A stretch of 64,000 bases of DNA from an uncultured Dysgonomonas sp. (GTDB taxonomy: Bacteria; Bacteroidota; Bacteroidia; Bacteroidales; Dysgonomonadaceae). Below are positions 51,394-60,690 of this stretch, one piece after another. The stretch lies in the NCBI RefSeq assembly GCF_934668725.1, contig NZ_CAKUOF010000009.1, positions 62,001-126,000 on the forward strand, given 5' to 3'. Each line of letters starts with the position of its first letter. The first letter of the stretch is position 1. The notes beneath the pieces are model-generated. The model saw only the letters and a program-made list of their open reading frames with translations. It had not been told where the DNA came from and searched no databases. Made by a program: the position numbers and the translations under genes.

Positions 51394-52454
51394 TGTTTCT
51401 GAGTATTTAATGCTAGTTTTATAAGCCCTCCCGAAGTTGAAAGTTCGTAGCTGTTTTTGTACAGTAGGTCGAGCCTTTGTTTAATACCCGAAAGTTCAGA
51501 GTCCTCTATTCGCACTTCGTTATCGTAAAAGTTACATGTGAAAATGACATGATCGCCATTTGCGTTGAAATGTAGGTTTATAAAAGACTCTTTATCTTGG
51601 ATTTGTAACTCGTTTATTGCATTCTGGACAAAAGGGATAAACAGAAGAGGTGAAACAAATATCCTGTGTATGTCGCCTTCAGTAGATATGGAATAATCTA
51701 ATTTGTTAAAATACAGCTTCTCCAAGGCTAGAAAATTGGTGAGAAAATTGATCTCGGAGTTCAGTAAAACCCTATCCCTGCTGCAATCGTAAAGTTGATA
51801 CCTTAGTAGATGGCTTAGTTGTAAAAGCATATTTGATGCTAACCGCTGATCTGTTTTGGCTAATTTACTCGCCCTGTTTAATATGTTGAACAGAAATTGA
51901 GGGTTTATCTGGTCTTTTAATTGTTCGACTTCCGATTGTATCTGTTCATTTTGGAGTTGATTTACTTTCTGTTCATTTTCCATCCAATACTTCAATAAAA
52001 TAATCATCGAACCTCCTGCAATACATAACATATTGATGGTGAAGTTGGATATGCTATCAAGAAACACGACATAATTGAAATACGTACTACGAACATGGGG
52101 TATACCTAATATTGTATATGCTGTATACTCCTGAACATTGAGTGCTATAACAAGTAGTAAGACCAATCCCGATAATGTACTGCCGTATGCAAGATATCTT
52201 TTTTGTAAAAGTAATCGGGGTACAAGTACATAAAGGTTTAAGTAGATGATGATTATATATACAACAGTCGTTATAAGTGCCAATACATATACTTTAGAAC
52301 CTAATATCTTTAAATTGGGCTGATAAGTAATATATGTTTGATTAAAAGAAATAATGAGGAGGACGAAGAAAATCAACAATATATGTCGCATTATCCTATA
52401 TTTAGAATTGGTGAGGAAGCGGTATAGAAACGTTGTTTTTATTGATTCTGACAT
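51390..52454 (-). CDS. Degenerate LytS-type kinase paralogue (H-box His replaced by Gln)
   Basis: 354 residues with the same layout as the next gene: four membrane segments (about 20-40, 50-75, 85-105, 128-150) and a His_kinase domain. The H-box reads INPQFLFNILNRASKLA: the codon at 51899-51897 is CAA (Gln) where the family has His. The N-box is FVQNAINELQIQD in place of the usual FVENAVKHNP-type motif, and the G-box is reduced to LSGIKQRLDLLY. It therefore cannot autophosphorylate in the standard way and probably works as a pseudokinase, dimer partner or ligand sensor for the intact kinase. The frame is uninterrupted and overlaps the next gene by 4 bases. Confidence 0.88.
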   Translation of the reverse strand: MSESIKTTFLYRFLTNSKYRIMRHILLIFFVLLIISFNQTYITYQPNLKILGSKVYVLALITTVVYIIIIYLNLYVLVPRLLLQKRYLAYGSTLSGLVLLLVIALNVQEYTAYTILGIPHVRSTYFNYVVFLDSISNFTINMLCIAGGSMIILLKYWMENEQKVNQLQNEQIQSEVEQLKDQINPQFLFNILNRASKLAKTDQRLASNMLLQLSHLLRYQLYDCSRDRVLLNSEINFLTNFLALEKLYFNKLDYSISTEGDIHRIFVSPLLFIPFVQNAINELQIQDKESFINLHFNANGDHVIFTCNFYDNEVRIEDSELSGIKQRLDLLYKNSYELSTSGGLIKLALNTQKQ

Positions 52455-52502
52455 ATACAGTTGATTTTATCTCCGAAATTAATCTTTTATTTTTATTCAC
52501 AC

Positions 52503-54848
52503 TTAGAATTCCAACTTATAACTGATGTTAGGTATTGACGTTGCTTGTCGGTAAGGCTCAATTTCTCCCGATCTTATATTATATTGATGTCCGTAATACT
52601 CTTTAAATCCTGTTGTATTGAGAGATTTGACAGCGAACTCATGCGATACCTTTTTCTTATTCATTCTAAAGCTAACGGTTGCGTTAGTTACGAGCATAGG
52701 CGAAAATTGTTCAGAATAAGCCTTGTTCTCATTGTATTGAGTTTCTTTATCAGGATGATTTAATGTTGCTTCAACATCAACCGGTGAATATCGCTCGCCT
52801 CCTTGTATGGTGAATTTTAGATTGGCTCCCAACGTGTTTTGCCGATTACGTCCCATAGTCCACTCCTTACCTATAAGTACATTAAACGCAAAGTTACGGT
52901 TAAATTTAGTGTTGTGCCAAACTCCATCTCCTCCCTGATATTTAGAGTCGAATATCGATCCTGTAACCATGTAATAAAGTCCTTTATCCAGATACCTCTC
53001 CAAAGTGATGTCAACACCATAATTACGTCCTTTTCCTTTATTTACAAGAGCATCCTCTACATAAAATGTGTTACGGTTAAGTACCGAGAAAGAACTGTCT
53101 GCTATTACAGGAACATCGTATAGGTATTGAAAATAGGGTTCAATCCTCAGATTCACATTGTCTGATATGGCATAATTGTAGGTAAGCATAATGTGATGAG
53201 CTTTTGTAAAATCAAGATCTTTATTTACCGGTTTATTATTCGAGCCGGCAGTTTTTACATAAAATACGTCCATCTTTTCCATCCGACTATGAAGACCATA
53301 TGCCAGTGCAAATGAGGTTTTACTGCTGCTTTGCCATTTTACTCCTACACGAGGTTCTATCGTAAAGTGATTATTCAAAGTAAGCAGTTGACCATTTACA
53401 CCCAGATTTAAAGTAACCTTATCACCAACGCTTATTGAAGAACTTGTATATCCCGATATCAGGTTGGTATTACCATCACCCTGAGAAATCGTTTCGAGCG
53501 GTTTTCCTACATATGGAGCCATGGTAAGATCCATATTATAATGCATTCTGGTGAATGTAAAACCTGTTTTACTGGTATGTTTAGAACTGAATTTACGATT
53601 GAAAGAAGTTGAAAAAATAAAGTTGGTATATTGATTCTTCAAATTTAAGAACGGAGTCGAATTTCCTTTAGTATCATACACATCTTCATCAGCATCGTTA
53701 CTCGAATAGGTTGTTGCCAATGTAGTCTTTAGCAAAGCATTGTTGCTGAATAGATAACGGTGGGTTACACCGGCAGCCAGCATATATTGTTGAGCTCTCG
53801 AATCTTTATTATCATCAATAAACTTCCATTTATCGGGGTTTTTCTCGAAATCAGTTGAGAACTTATCTATCAGACCTGTTCCCCAAACAGCAAATGTACC
53901 TGCTTTTTTTGTTGGAAAATTCACTTTGAAATTCAAGTCCTGATAATCTAAATTACCACCCAAATTTAATAAGCTGGTTGTCGAATAACGATAGTTGAAT
54001 ATATAAGACGAATTATGTTTGTTGCTTATAGGACCTTCCGAAGCTGCATCTATACCTAATATACCAACCTGAAATGTATTTTCTCTTTTTTGGTTATTAC
54101 CGTTTCGCAATTTCATGTCGAATACACCCGATACTGCATTACCGTATTCGGCAGGAAAAGCCCCTGTGAAGAAATCGGAGTTCCCCAATACATTACTGCT
54201 TAATGAAGATAATATTCCCCCGCCCAATGTTGATATATCAGCAAAGTGGTTTGGATTGGGAATCTCTACATCTTCGAGCTTCCATTGCAATAAGTGCGGA
54301 GCATTACCATGTATTGATATACCATTGTTAGAAACACTTGAAACCACTCCGGCAAAAGAACTCACTAAACGAGCCGGATCATCCATCCCCCCTGCAAATC
54401 GGCTGGCTTCCTCTACACTAAGCATACGGGCACCGGTTGTAGCCATATTGTTGAGCGGTGCATTCTTATTTGTTTGAGCAACCACTACCACCTCTCCGAG
54501 TTCATTGGTATTTTCGGTCATTGGTATTTCTAGATACACTTCTTTAGCTGAAGTTACCAGTATCTCTTTAAAAATATTCGTTTCGTATCCCACCGATGTT
54601 GCCTGAAGACTATGTCTGCCCAGAGGAACATTTTTCAGTACAAATATCCCGTTGTCATCGGTAGTCGCTCCAATCTCAGGCATATCAAGAAGCCCGATAG
54701 AAACATAAGATAAAGGAGCAGATGAATTTCTGTCGATAACTATTCCCCGGATGGTTTGCGTCAATAGGTTTACTGCTTTCTGAGCAGGTAACATGCTTGA
54801 CAATGATAGAAATAGTAATATAATGATTGGTTTTATTTTGTAGTACAT
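52503..54848 (-). CDS. TonB-dependent receptor with CarboxypepD_reg domain
   Basis: 781 residues: signal peptide (to about 22, SMLPAQ), CarboxypepD_reg-like domain (about 30-112: QTIRGIVIDRNSSAPLSYVSIGLLDMPEIGATTDDNGIFVLKNVPLG), TonB-box-like ELGEVVVVAQTNKN, plug (about 125-225, with FTGAFPAEYGNAVSGVFDMKLRNG) and barrel to ISYKLEF. It is not SusC-like (shorter; no susD beside it) and has no N-terminal STN domain. Cargo is unknown. It lies upstream of two kinase genes and a LytTR regulator in one operon, which suggests the system senses or controls uptake of its ligand. Confidence 0.9.
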   Translation of the reverse strand: MYYKIKPIIILLFLSLSSMLPAQKAVNLLTQTIRGIVIDRNSSAPLSYVSIGLLDMPEIGATTDDNGIFVLKNVPLGRHSLQATSVGYETNIFKEILVTSAKEVYLEIPMTENTNELGEVVVVAQTNKNAPLNNMATTGARMLSVEEASRFAGGMDDPARLVSSFAGVVSSVSNNGISIHGNAPHLLQWKLEDVEIPNPNHFADISTLGGGILSSLSSNVLGNSDFFTGAFPAEYGNAVSGVFDMKLRNGNNQKRENTFQVGILGIDAASEGPISNKHNSSYIFNYRYSTTSLLNLGGNLDYQDLNFKVNFPTKKAGTFAVWGTGLIDKFSTDFEKNPDKWKFIDDNKDSRAQQYMLAAGVTHRYLFSNNALLKTTLATTYSSNDADEDVYDTKGNSTPFLNLKNQYTNFIFSTSFNRKFSSKHTSKTGFTFTRMHYNMDLTMAPYVGKPLETISQGDGNTNLISGYTSSSISVGDKVTLNLGVNGQLLTLNNHFTIEPRVGVKWQSSSKTSFALAYGLHSRMEKMDVFYVKTAGSNNKPVNKDLDFTKAHHIMLTYNYAISDNVNLRIEPYFQYLYDVPVIADSSFSVLNRNTFYVEDALVNKGKGRNYGVDITLERYLDKGLYYMVTGSIFDSKYQGGDGVWHNTKFNRNFAFNVLIGKEWTMGRNRQNTLGANLKFTIQGGERYSPVDVEATLNHPDKETQYNENKAYSEQFSPMLVTNATVSFRMNKKKVSHEFAVKSLNTTGFKEYYGHQYNIRSGEIEPYRQATSIPNISYKLEF

Positions 54849-54862
54849 ATTAGATTCTCGTT

Positions 54863-55063
54863 TTAAGATTTTTGATTATTGTCTTTTTTGTTTTTGATAA
54901 AGCTCATTATACTGTATACCTTATCAAATGCACTATTTATACCCTTTGAATTGGATAATCTCTCATTGAAAACCTCTTCGAAAGCCTCCAATACTTTTCT
55001 GGTATCATCTGGTTTTACTCCTGATTTCTCTGAAACATTAAGAATTACTTCTGTCTTATTCAT
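54863..55063 (-). CDS. 66-residue HU-like N-terminal-domain protein
   Basis: The first about 40 residues, MNKTEVILNVSEKSGVKPDDTRKVLEAFEEVFNERLSNSK, match the helix-turn-helix dimerisation part of HU/IHF proteins (MNKTELI..VAEKAGL.K.DA..A..A). The family's beta-saddle and DNA-binding arms (GFGTF, RxGRNP) are missing. The tail AFDKVYSIMSFIKNKKDNNQKS is basic and not HU-like. I found no frameshifted remainder downstream: the receptor gene starts 14 bp after the stop. It is the first gene of the operon. It could be a true mini-protein that pairs with HU, or a worn-down HU gene. Confidence 0.65.
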   Translation of the reverse strand: MNKTEVILNVSEKSGVKPDDTRKVLEAFEEVFNERLSNSKGINSAFDKVYSIMSFIKNKKDNNQKS

Positions 55064-55117
55064 TTTAGTTGTATTTTTTGATTATGAAACGAAAGTAAGA
55101 TTTGATTAAAAGCAAGA

Positions 55118-55183
55118 TTTTTAGAATATACAGAGAACTATTTTTTGTAGACAGAATGAAGTTTTTTGTATACATAGAGTATA
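55118..55183 (-). promoter_or_regulatory. Three direct repeats with 21-bp period, candidate LytTR operator
   Basis: On the plus strand each unit has a T-run followed by ACA: the ACA positions are 55130, 55151 and 55172. The two best units are TTTTTTGTAGACAGAATG and TTTTTTGTATACATAGAG; the first unit is more divergent. Two helical turns between units is the spacing of LytTR-regulator sites. They lie between the divergent receptor operon and the GNAT gene. Confidence 0.5.
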
Positions 55184-55187
55184 TTTG
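55180..55187 (+). promoter_or_regulatory. Candidate -7 element of the GNAT gene
   Basis: TATATTTG, an exact TAnnTTTG, 24 bp before the ATG at 55212. It touches the third 21-bp repeat unit, so a protein bound there could affect this promoter as well as the divergent one. Confidence 0.45.
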
Positions 55188-55211
55188 CTTTTCTGTATTG
55201 AAACTTGACCT

Positions 55212-55733
55212 ATGCTGATTGAGAAGGGAACTATATATGATATTGATGAGTTGGAAGTTCTCTATGATGATCTGAATGATTATCTGGAGACTAATAGTAA
55301 TTATCCGGGTTGGATTAAAGGGGTTTACCCCGTGAGGGAAACGGCTGCTACCGGAATTGAATCCAACAACCTGTTTGTGCTGAAGATTGATGGAGTTATT
55401 GCCGGAAGTGTTATCCTCAATCACAAGCCCGAGAATGCATATAATGAAGTGTCTTGGGATATGGAGGCTGATTACAAAGATGTTATTGTGGTACATACAC
55501 TGGTTGTAAATCCAAAGTTTATGCGGCAACAAATTGCTTGGAAACTAATGCAGTTTACCCAACAATATGCTATAGAACATGGTATAAAGTCAATCAGACT
55601 CGATGTTTCTATACACAATATACCTGCTATAGCTTTGTACGAGAAACTAGGGTATAAATATATAGCGACTGTTGATCTTGGGCTGAACTACGACCATTTG
55701 AAATGGTTTAAACTATATGAAAAGTTATTATAA
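55212..55733 (+). CDS. GNAT-family N-acetyltransferase
   Basis: 173 residues. The acetyl-CoA-binding core is VIVVHTLVVNPKFMRQQIAWKLMQFTQQYAIEHGIKSIRLDV (about 98-139), with the Q/RxxGxA/G site replaced by RQQIAWK. SIHNIPAIALYEKLGYKYIATVDLG is the usual second half. The N-terminal GTIYDIDELEVLYDDLNDYLETNSNYPGWIKGVYP is seen in acetyltransferases of Bacteroidetes and Firmicutes. Substrate unknown. It is 43 bp upstream of the DUF6377 regulator and may share its transcript. Confidence 0.88.
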   Translation: MLIEKGTIYDIDELEVLYDDLNDYLETNSNYPGWIKGVYPVRETAATGIESNNLFVLKIDGVIAGSVILNHKPENAYNEVSWDMEADYKDVIVVHTLVVNPKFMRQQIAWKLMQFTQQYAIEHGIKSIRLDVSIHNIPAIALYEKLGYKYIATVDLGLNYDHLKWFKLYEKLL

Positions 55734-55776
55734 TAGAATAAGTTCTAAACAGGTAAAAGACATTAAAAAGATATAG

Positions 55777-57396
55777 ATGAAAAGAAATATACTGATTTTA
55801 TTGGTTCTTTTGGGGAACTTATCGTTACTCACAGCAAATGAAATAGATTCTTTGCTGAGAGTGTTAGATACAACTATAGAGCACCGTCCCTTTTATGAAC
55901 AGAAAAGAGAACATCGAATAGATAGCTTAAAAATAGAATTGGGTAAAATAGCAGATCTTGATCAACGTTATAGTTCATATTACAAATTACTTCGAGAGTA
56001 TCGCAATTATAATATGGATTCTGCCTTGTGGATAGCTAACGAAAGGCTCGATATTGCAGAGAAAATGGATCGGGAAGATTATATCAATACGGCAAATATG
56101 AATGTCGCAGAAATTTTGGGCATAATGGGGATGTATAAGGAATCTTTGGATATTATAGATCAGGTAAATAGCTCTAAGCTGGATGAGCAACAGAAAGCAT
56201 ATTATTTTCATCTTTACCATTCTATATATACACTAATGTCTGAAAACTCTTTTTCGCAGAAAGAACAGAAGCATTACGAAAGTCTGTTAAGCCAATATAA
56301 AGATTCTTTATTGATGGTAAATGACCCGGCTTCTTTGGGATATCAGCTTGTAACAAATGGAAAGCTTGTAGAGAAAGGAAAATACGATGAAGCACTCGCC
56401 CTTATGCTCGAATGTTATGCCAAGTATGGCAATGACCAGTCATTAGTTGGAACTATAGCCTACGGATTATCGGAAGTTTACAGAAAAATGGGAGATCACG
56501 AACAAGAAAAAAAGTACCTTATAATATCAGCAATTGCAGATCAACAGAAAGCCGTGAAAGGTTATATTGCCTTACGTAAACTGGCAATATTATTGTATAA
56601 GGAAGGTGATCTTGATAGAGCATACACATATATTAAATGCTCGATGGAAGACGCTATTTTCTGTAGAGCACGTTTCCGAACACTTGAGATATCGCAAGCC
56701 TTACCTATTATTGTAGCTGCTTACGACCAAAAAGTGAAACAAGAGAAAGAAAAGCTCGTTAAATATTTATTTCTGATATCAATTCTTGCAGTTATTTTGG
56801 TCGTAAGTGTGATATACATATATAAACAATTGAAGAAACTTTCTCAGGCGAGAAAGGCCATCAATACAATGTATGAGGATGTAAAGAGGATGAATGGAGA
56901 TTTGAACGATTTAAATAAAAAGCTCTCTGAATCCAATCTGGTAAAAGAAGAATATATAGGCTCCGTCTTTAATCTCTGTTCGACTTATATTGATAAGATG
57001 GAAGCTTATAGAATCGATATAAACCGGAAATTAAAGTCGGGACAAATAGCAGAGGCCGTAAAAATGACGAGTTCGACATCTCTGGTTTCTGATGAATTAA
57101 AAGAATTTTTCCGTAATTTCGATGCAATCTTCTTGAATATATACCCCAATTTTGTAGAAGAATTTAATGCCCTTCTGATAGAGACCGAAAAAATAGTACC
57201 TAAGACAGGAGATATTCTCACCCCCGAACTTCGGGTTTTTGCATTAGTGAGGCTTGGCATAACCGATAGTAGTAAGATTGCAAGTTTTTTACATTATTCC
57301 CCCCAGACTGTATACAATTATCGACTCAAAGTGCATAATAAATTAATCGTTTCTAAAGACGAATTTGCCGTTGCAATTCAGAAAATAGGTAAATAA
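55777..57396 (+). CDS. DUF6377-type membrane regulator (TPR, TM, HTH) of the second susCD locus
   Basis: 539 residues: signal peptide (MKRNILILLVLLGNLSLLTA), periplasmic helical/TPR-like region (about 25-325, with EYRNYNMDSALWIANERLDIAEKM and KYDEALALMLECYAKYG), one membrane helix (about 330-350, YLFLISILAVILVVSVIYIY), coiled coil (about 352-390) and a C-terminal DNA-binding domain ending ELRVFALVRLGITDSSKIASFLHYSPQTVYNYRLKVHNKL. It is a membrane-tethered one-component regulator of the kind found next to susCD genes in Bacteroidetes. It sits directly upstream of susC (57688) and most likely controls it. Confidence 0.87.
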   Translation: MKRNILILLVLLGNLSLLTANEIDSLLRVLDTTIEHRPFYEQKREHRIDSLKIELGKIADLDQRYSSYYKLLREYRNYNMDSALWIANERLDIAEKMDREDYINTANMNVAEILGIMGMYKESLDIIDQVNSSKLDEQQKAYYFHLYHSIYTLMSENSFSQKEQKHYESLLSQYKDSLLMVNDPASLGYQLVTNGKLVEKGKYDEALALMLECYAKYGNDQSLVGTIAYGLSEVYRKMGDHEQEKKYLIISAIADQQKAVKGYIALRKLAILLYKEGDLDRAYTYIKCSMEDAIFCRARFRTLEISQALPIIVAAYDQKVKQEKEKLVKYLFLISILAVILVVSVIYIYKQLKKLSQARKAINTMYEDVKRMNGDLNDLNKKLSESNLVKEEYIGSVFNLCSTYIDKMEAYRIDINRKLKSGQIAEAVKMTSSTSLVSDELKEFFRNFDAIFLNIYPNFVEEFNALLIETEKIVPKTGDILTPELRVFALVRLGITDSSKIASFLHYSPQTVYNYRLKVHNKLIVSKDEFAVAIQKIGK

Positions 57397-57555
57397 TGAC
57401 GGATAATAGTATACTTACACCTCTCACTTAATCTACTCTAGTTAAATTTTAACAATATCTCAATCGGCTATTTATTAGGTGATTGGATCTTTTTGTGTTT
57501 GCTTTTCATCTACTTATACTATCTACTGTGCTGTACAATGCGATAAGATCGGCGA

Positions 57556-57563
57556 TAGATTTG
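57556..57563 (+). promoter_or_regulatory. Candidate -7 element of the second susC gene
   Basis: TAGATTTG, an exact TAnnTTTG, 124 bp before the susC start in a 291-bp gap with no other gene. No -33 element is clear. Confidence 0.35.
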
Positions 57564-57687
57564 TATTTGTTAACCCATCGACCTTAAAAATGAGATTCTT
57601 TCTGAAAAGAGGAAATTTTCGGTTCAATAATAGAAGGGAGATTATTCAGGAAAACAAATAACCCGAAATCTATAAATCTAACCATGT

Positions 57688-60660
57688 ATGAAAGAAAAGT
57701 TAATTAAAAAAAACAAAAGACATGTAAAGGAGATATTCTTCTTATTGGTGGTAAGTATATTTTCGCTCACCAACCTGTCAGCCCAAAATTCACGAACAAT
57801 CCAAGTCACCGGTGTTGTAACCGACAGCCAATCCGGTGAAACAATTATTGGAGCAAGTGTGAAAGTTAAATCCGGTTCTACCGGAACGGTGACCGATTAC
57901 GATGGTAAATTCCAACTCCCAGTATCGGAAAATGCGACTTTGGTTGTTTCGTTTTTAGGCTATAAGACTAAAGAAGTCTCTGTTGATAATAAAGCCAACC
58001 TGTCTGTAAAATTAGATGAGGATTCAGAATTATTGAGTGAAGTAGTAGTTATCGGATACGGACAAGTCAGAAAAGGCGATGCCACAGGGGCTTTGACATC
58101 TGTAAAACCCGATGAACAGAACAAGGGACTTCAGATTACAGCTCAGGATGCCTTGGTCGGCCGTGTTGCAGGTGTAAATATAGTACCCGGAAGCGGTGCC
58201 CCCGGAAGTGGTGGAACCATACGCATTCGTATGGGAGCCTCATTGTCAGCCAATGAAGACCCGTTGATTGTAATTGATGGAGTACCGGTCAATAATACTT
58301 CGATTAGTTTTATTAACCCGAATGATATAGAAACATTTACGGTACTTAAAGATGCGTCAGCTACAGCCATTTATGGGTCGCGTGCCTCAAATGGGGTCAT
58401 TATTATAACGACCAAAAAAGGAAGTGCCGGAGGTAGTGCCAAACCGCAGATAAATTACAGTGCCAATTTTACAGTGAGTAAAATACCAAAATATTATGAC
58501 GTATTGTCGGCTGATGAATACCGTCAGATATATAAGGATGGAACGATTAAAGTACCCGAATCGATTTTTCAACTGGGATCGGCCTCAACAGATTGGCAAA
58601 AGGAGATTTACAGAACTGCCTTTGGCAACGAGCATAACCTTTCGGTAACCGGTACAACCAAACAAGTTCCATACCGTGTATCGTTAGGCTACTTAAGTCA
58701 GGATGGTGTATTACATTCCAATAATTATAAACGTTTTAATGGAGGTTTAGGCTTATCTCCTAAACTTTTTGATAAACATTTATCGTTGGATATCAATGCA
58801 AAAGGAAGTATAGAGCGCGAGCATCCTGTTTCGACAGGAGCAATAGGTAGTGCTATTTCATTCGATCCGACTCGTCCTGTATATGAAAGCTATCCCGGTA
58901 ATGTGGGGTTGGGATATTATATGTGGATGGATGGTAGTGGAAAACCTAGAAGCCAGGCAGCCGCAAATCCAGTAGCCGAGCTCAAGCTCAGTGACAAGTT
59001 AAATACCACATACCGTACATTGGGTAATATTGCAGCGGATTATAAAATTCACGGATTTGAAGATCTTCACCTGAATCTGAACTTAGGATATGACATCCGT
59101 CGAAAGAAAGAAGAAGAGACCATACCCGATTTGGCTCCGTCCATGTATGTATCGAATAGAAATGATGGAAGAGGTAAATTTCATTCTGAGGACTATCGAA
59201 ATTCAAATTATATCCTTTCGGCTTTCGGTAATTATATAAAAGATATAACTCCCAAGCACAATATTAATGCAATGGCAGGCTATGAGTGGCAACGCTTCTG
59301 GTATAGCAACAATCCCAAAGATGTCGTAAAAGATGTTATAGACACTTCTATGCCCGATGAAGATGTATTGTATCTGATTTCTTTTTTCGGACGTTTCAAT
59401 TATTCGTTTGATCAGAAGTTGTTGCTGACAGCTACTTACCGAGCAGATGGTTCATCGCGTTTTTCGCCTGATAACCGCTGGGGATATTTTCCCTCTTTAG
59501 CTTTGGCTTATCGTCTAACGGAAGAAAAGTTTATCAAAAATATCAAGCCCTTATCCGAATTGAAGCTTCGTGTAAGTTATGGGCAAACCGGGCAGCAGGA
59601 TATAAAAGGATATCACCCTTATCTGCCTCTCTATACTGTTTCGTCGGATGCTGCCCGCTATCCATTTGGAGACCAGTGGTTGTATATGTACCGTCCCAAC
59701 GGATACGATCCTCATATTAAATGGGAGACTACAAGTACATATAATGCAGGCCTTGATTATGGGTTCCTCAACAATCGTATCTATGGAAGCATAGATGTAT
59801 ATAAACGCTATACCAAAGATTTGCTGAATGATATTTATGTTCCGGCAGGAAGTAACTTCACCAATAAACTTTATACCAATGTTGGTGACATGGAAGGAAA
59901 AGGTATCGAATTTGCCATAAACGGCGTACCTGTAAAAACGAAAGATTGGGAATGGAATATCAGTGGAAACTTTACTTATGGAAAAGCTAAAATTACTAAA
60001 CTTACTACTATCGATACTGATGGTAGCTATGTAAAGACCGGAGGCATTGACCGGAACGATCTTCAGATACATAAGGTAGGTAAGACCCCCAATACTTTTT
60101 TCTTGCTCAAACAAGCATACGATGAAAACGGTAAACCGATGGAAGGTAAATATATAGCAAAAGACGGATCTATAACTACCGTACAAAGTGATGATAATAA
60201 GTATATAACCGATAAAAGTTCAAGAGTACCTTATTTCTACGGACTGTCTACACATTTGACATACAAAAAGTGGGACTTCGGTATAAACGGGCATGGAAGC
60301 TTTGGTAATTATATATTTAACTATCAGGAAGCAAAGCAGTCTTTGGCTCGTGTCTATGGCGATGGGATGTCGGGTAATATATCGAGAACAGCATTAGAGA
60401 GAGGTTTCGCTAAGGAACAATACTTCTCTGATTATTTCCTCGAAAGCGGAGCCTTCTTTAAGTTCGACAATATAACGTTGGGTTATACTTTCCATAAATT
60501 ATGGAATACATCAAGCTCTTTACGTATGGCATTCAGTGCACAGAATATAGCAATAATAACCAACTATTCGGGGGCAGATCCTGAGATATACAGCGGTATA
60601 GATAACAATACATACCAACGGCCCAGAATTTACACCTTGTCTTTACACCTAAACTTTTAA
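57688..60660 (+). CDS. SusC-like TonB-dependent importer (second locus)
   Basis: 990-residue outer-membrane importer. A long N-terminal signal region (MKEKLIKKNKRHVKEIFFLL..., cleavage near SAQN, about 33) precedes a CarboxypepD_reg-like domain (about 37-112), TonB-box stretch LLSEVVVIGYGQVRKGD (about 113-129), plug (PLIVIDGVPVNNTSISFINPNDIETFTVLKDASATAIYGSRASNGVIIITTKKG) and barrel ending LSLHLNF. It pairs with the SusD-like lipoprotein at 60796. No glycoside hydrolase is nearby; the only enzyme is an inositol-phosphatase-like protein, so the cargo may be a phosphorylated compound. Confidence 0.95.
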   Translation: MKEKLIKKNKRHVKEIFFLLVVSIFSLTNLSAQNSRTIQVTGVVTDSQSGETIIGASVKVKSGSTGTVTDYDGKFQLPVSENATLVVSFLGYKTKEVSVDNKANLSVKLDEDSELLSEVVVIGYGQVRKGDATGALTSVKPDEQNKGLQITAQDALVGRVAGVNIVPGSGAPGSGGTIRIRMGASLSANEDPLIVIDGVPVNNTSISFINPNDIETFTVLKDASATAIYGSRASNGVIIITTKKGSAGGSAKPQINYSANFTVSKIPKYYDVLSADEYRQIYKDGTIKVPESIFQLGSASTDWQKEIYRTAFGNEHNLSVTGTTKQVPYRVSLGYLSQDGVLHSNNYKRFNGGLGLSPKLFDKHLSLDINAKGSIEREHPVSTGAIGSAISFDPTRPVYESYPGNVGLGYYMWMDGSGKPRSQAAANPVAELKLSDKLNTTYRTLGNIAADYKIHGFEDLHLNLNLGYDIRRKKEEETIPDLAPSMYVSNRNDGRGKFHSEDYRNSNYILSAFGNYIKDITPKHNINAMAGYEWQRFWYSNNPKDVVKDVIDTSMPDEDVLYLISFFGRFNYSFDQKLLLTATYRADGSSRFSPDNRWGYFPSLALAYRLTEEKFIKNIKPLSELKLRVSYGQTGQQDIKGYHPYLPLYTVSSDAARYPFGDQWLYMYRPNGYDPHIKWETTSTYNAGLDYGFLNNRIYGSIDVYKRYTKDLLNDIYVPAGSNFTNKLYTNVGDMEGKGIEFAINGVPVKTKDWEWNISGNFTYGKAKITKLTTIDTDGSYVKTGGIDRNDLQIHKVGKTPNTFFLLKQAYDENGKPMEGKYIAKDGSITTVQSDDNKYITDKSSRVPYFYGLSTHLTYKKWDFGINGHGSFGNYIFNYQEAKQSLARVYGDGMSGNISRTALERGFAKEQYFSDYFLESGAFFKFDNITLGYTFHKLWNTSSSLRMAFSAQNIAIITNYSGADPEIYSGIDNNTYQRPRIYTLSLHLNF

Positions 60661-60690
60661 TGCCTTAAATCTACTTTATATTTTGATGTA

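Noticed and set aside
54849..55063. Frameshift explanation for the short HU-like gene
   Set aside because: No HU beta-arm sequence is found in any frame downstream; the receptor gene starts 14 bp later.
57479..57661. 60-codon plus-strand frame in the gap before the second susC
   Set aside because: Composition is unlike coding DNA here, there is no homology and no ribosome site, and it covers a promoter-like element.
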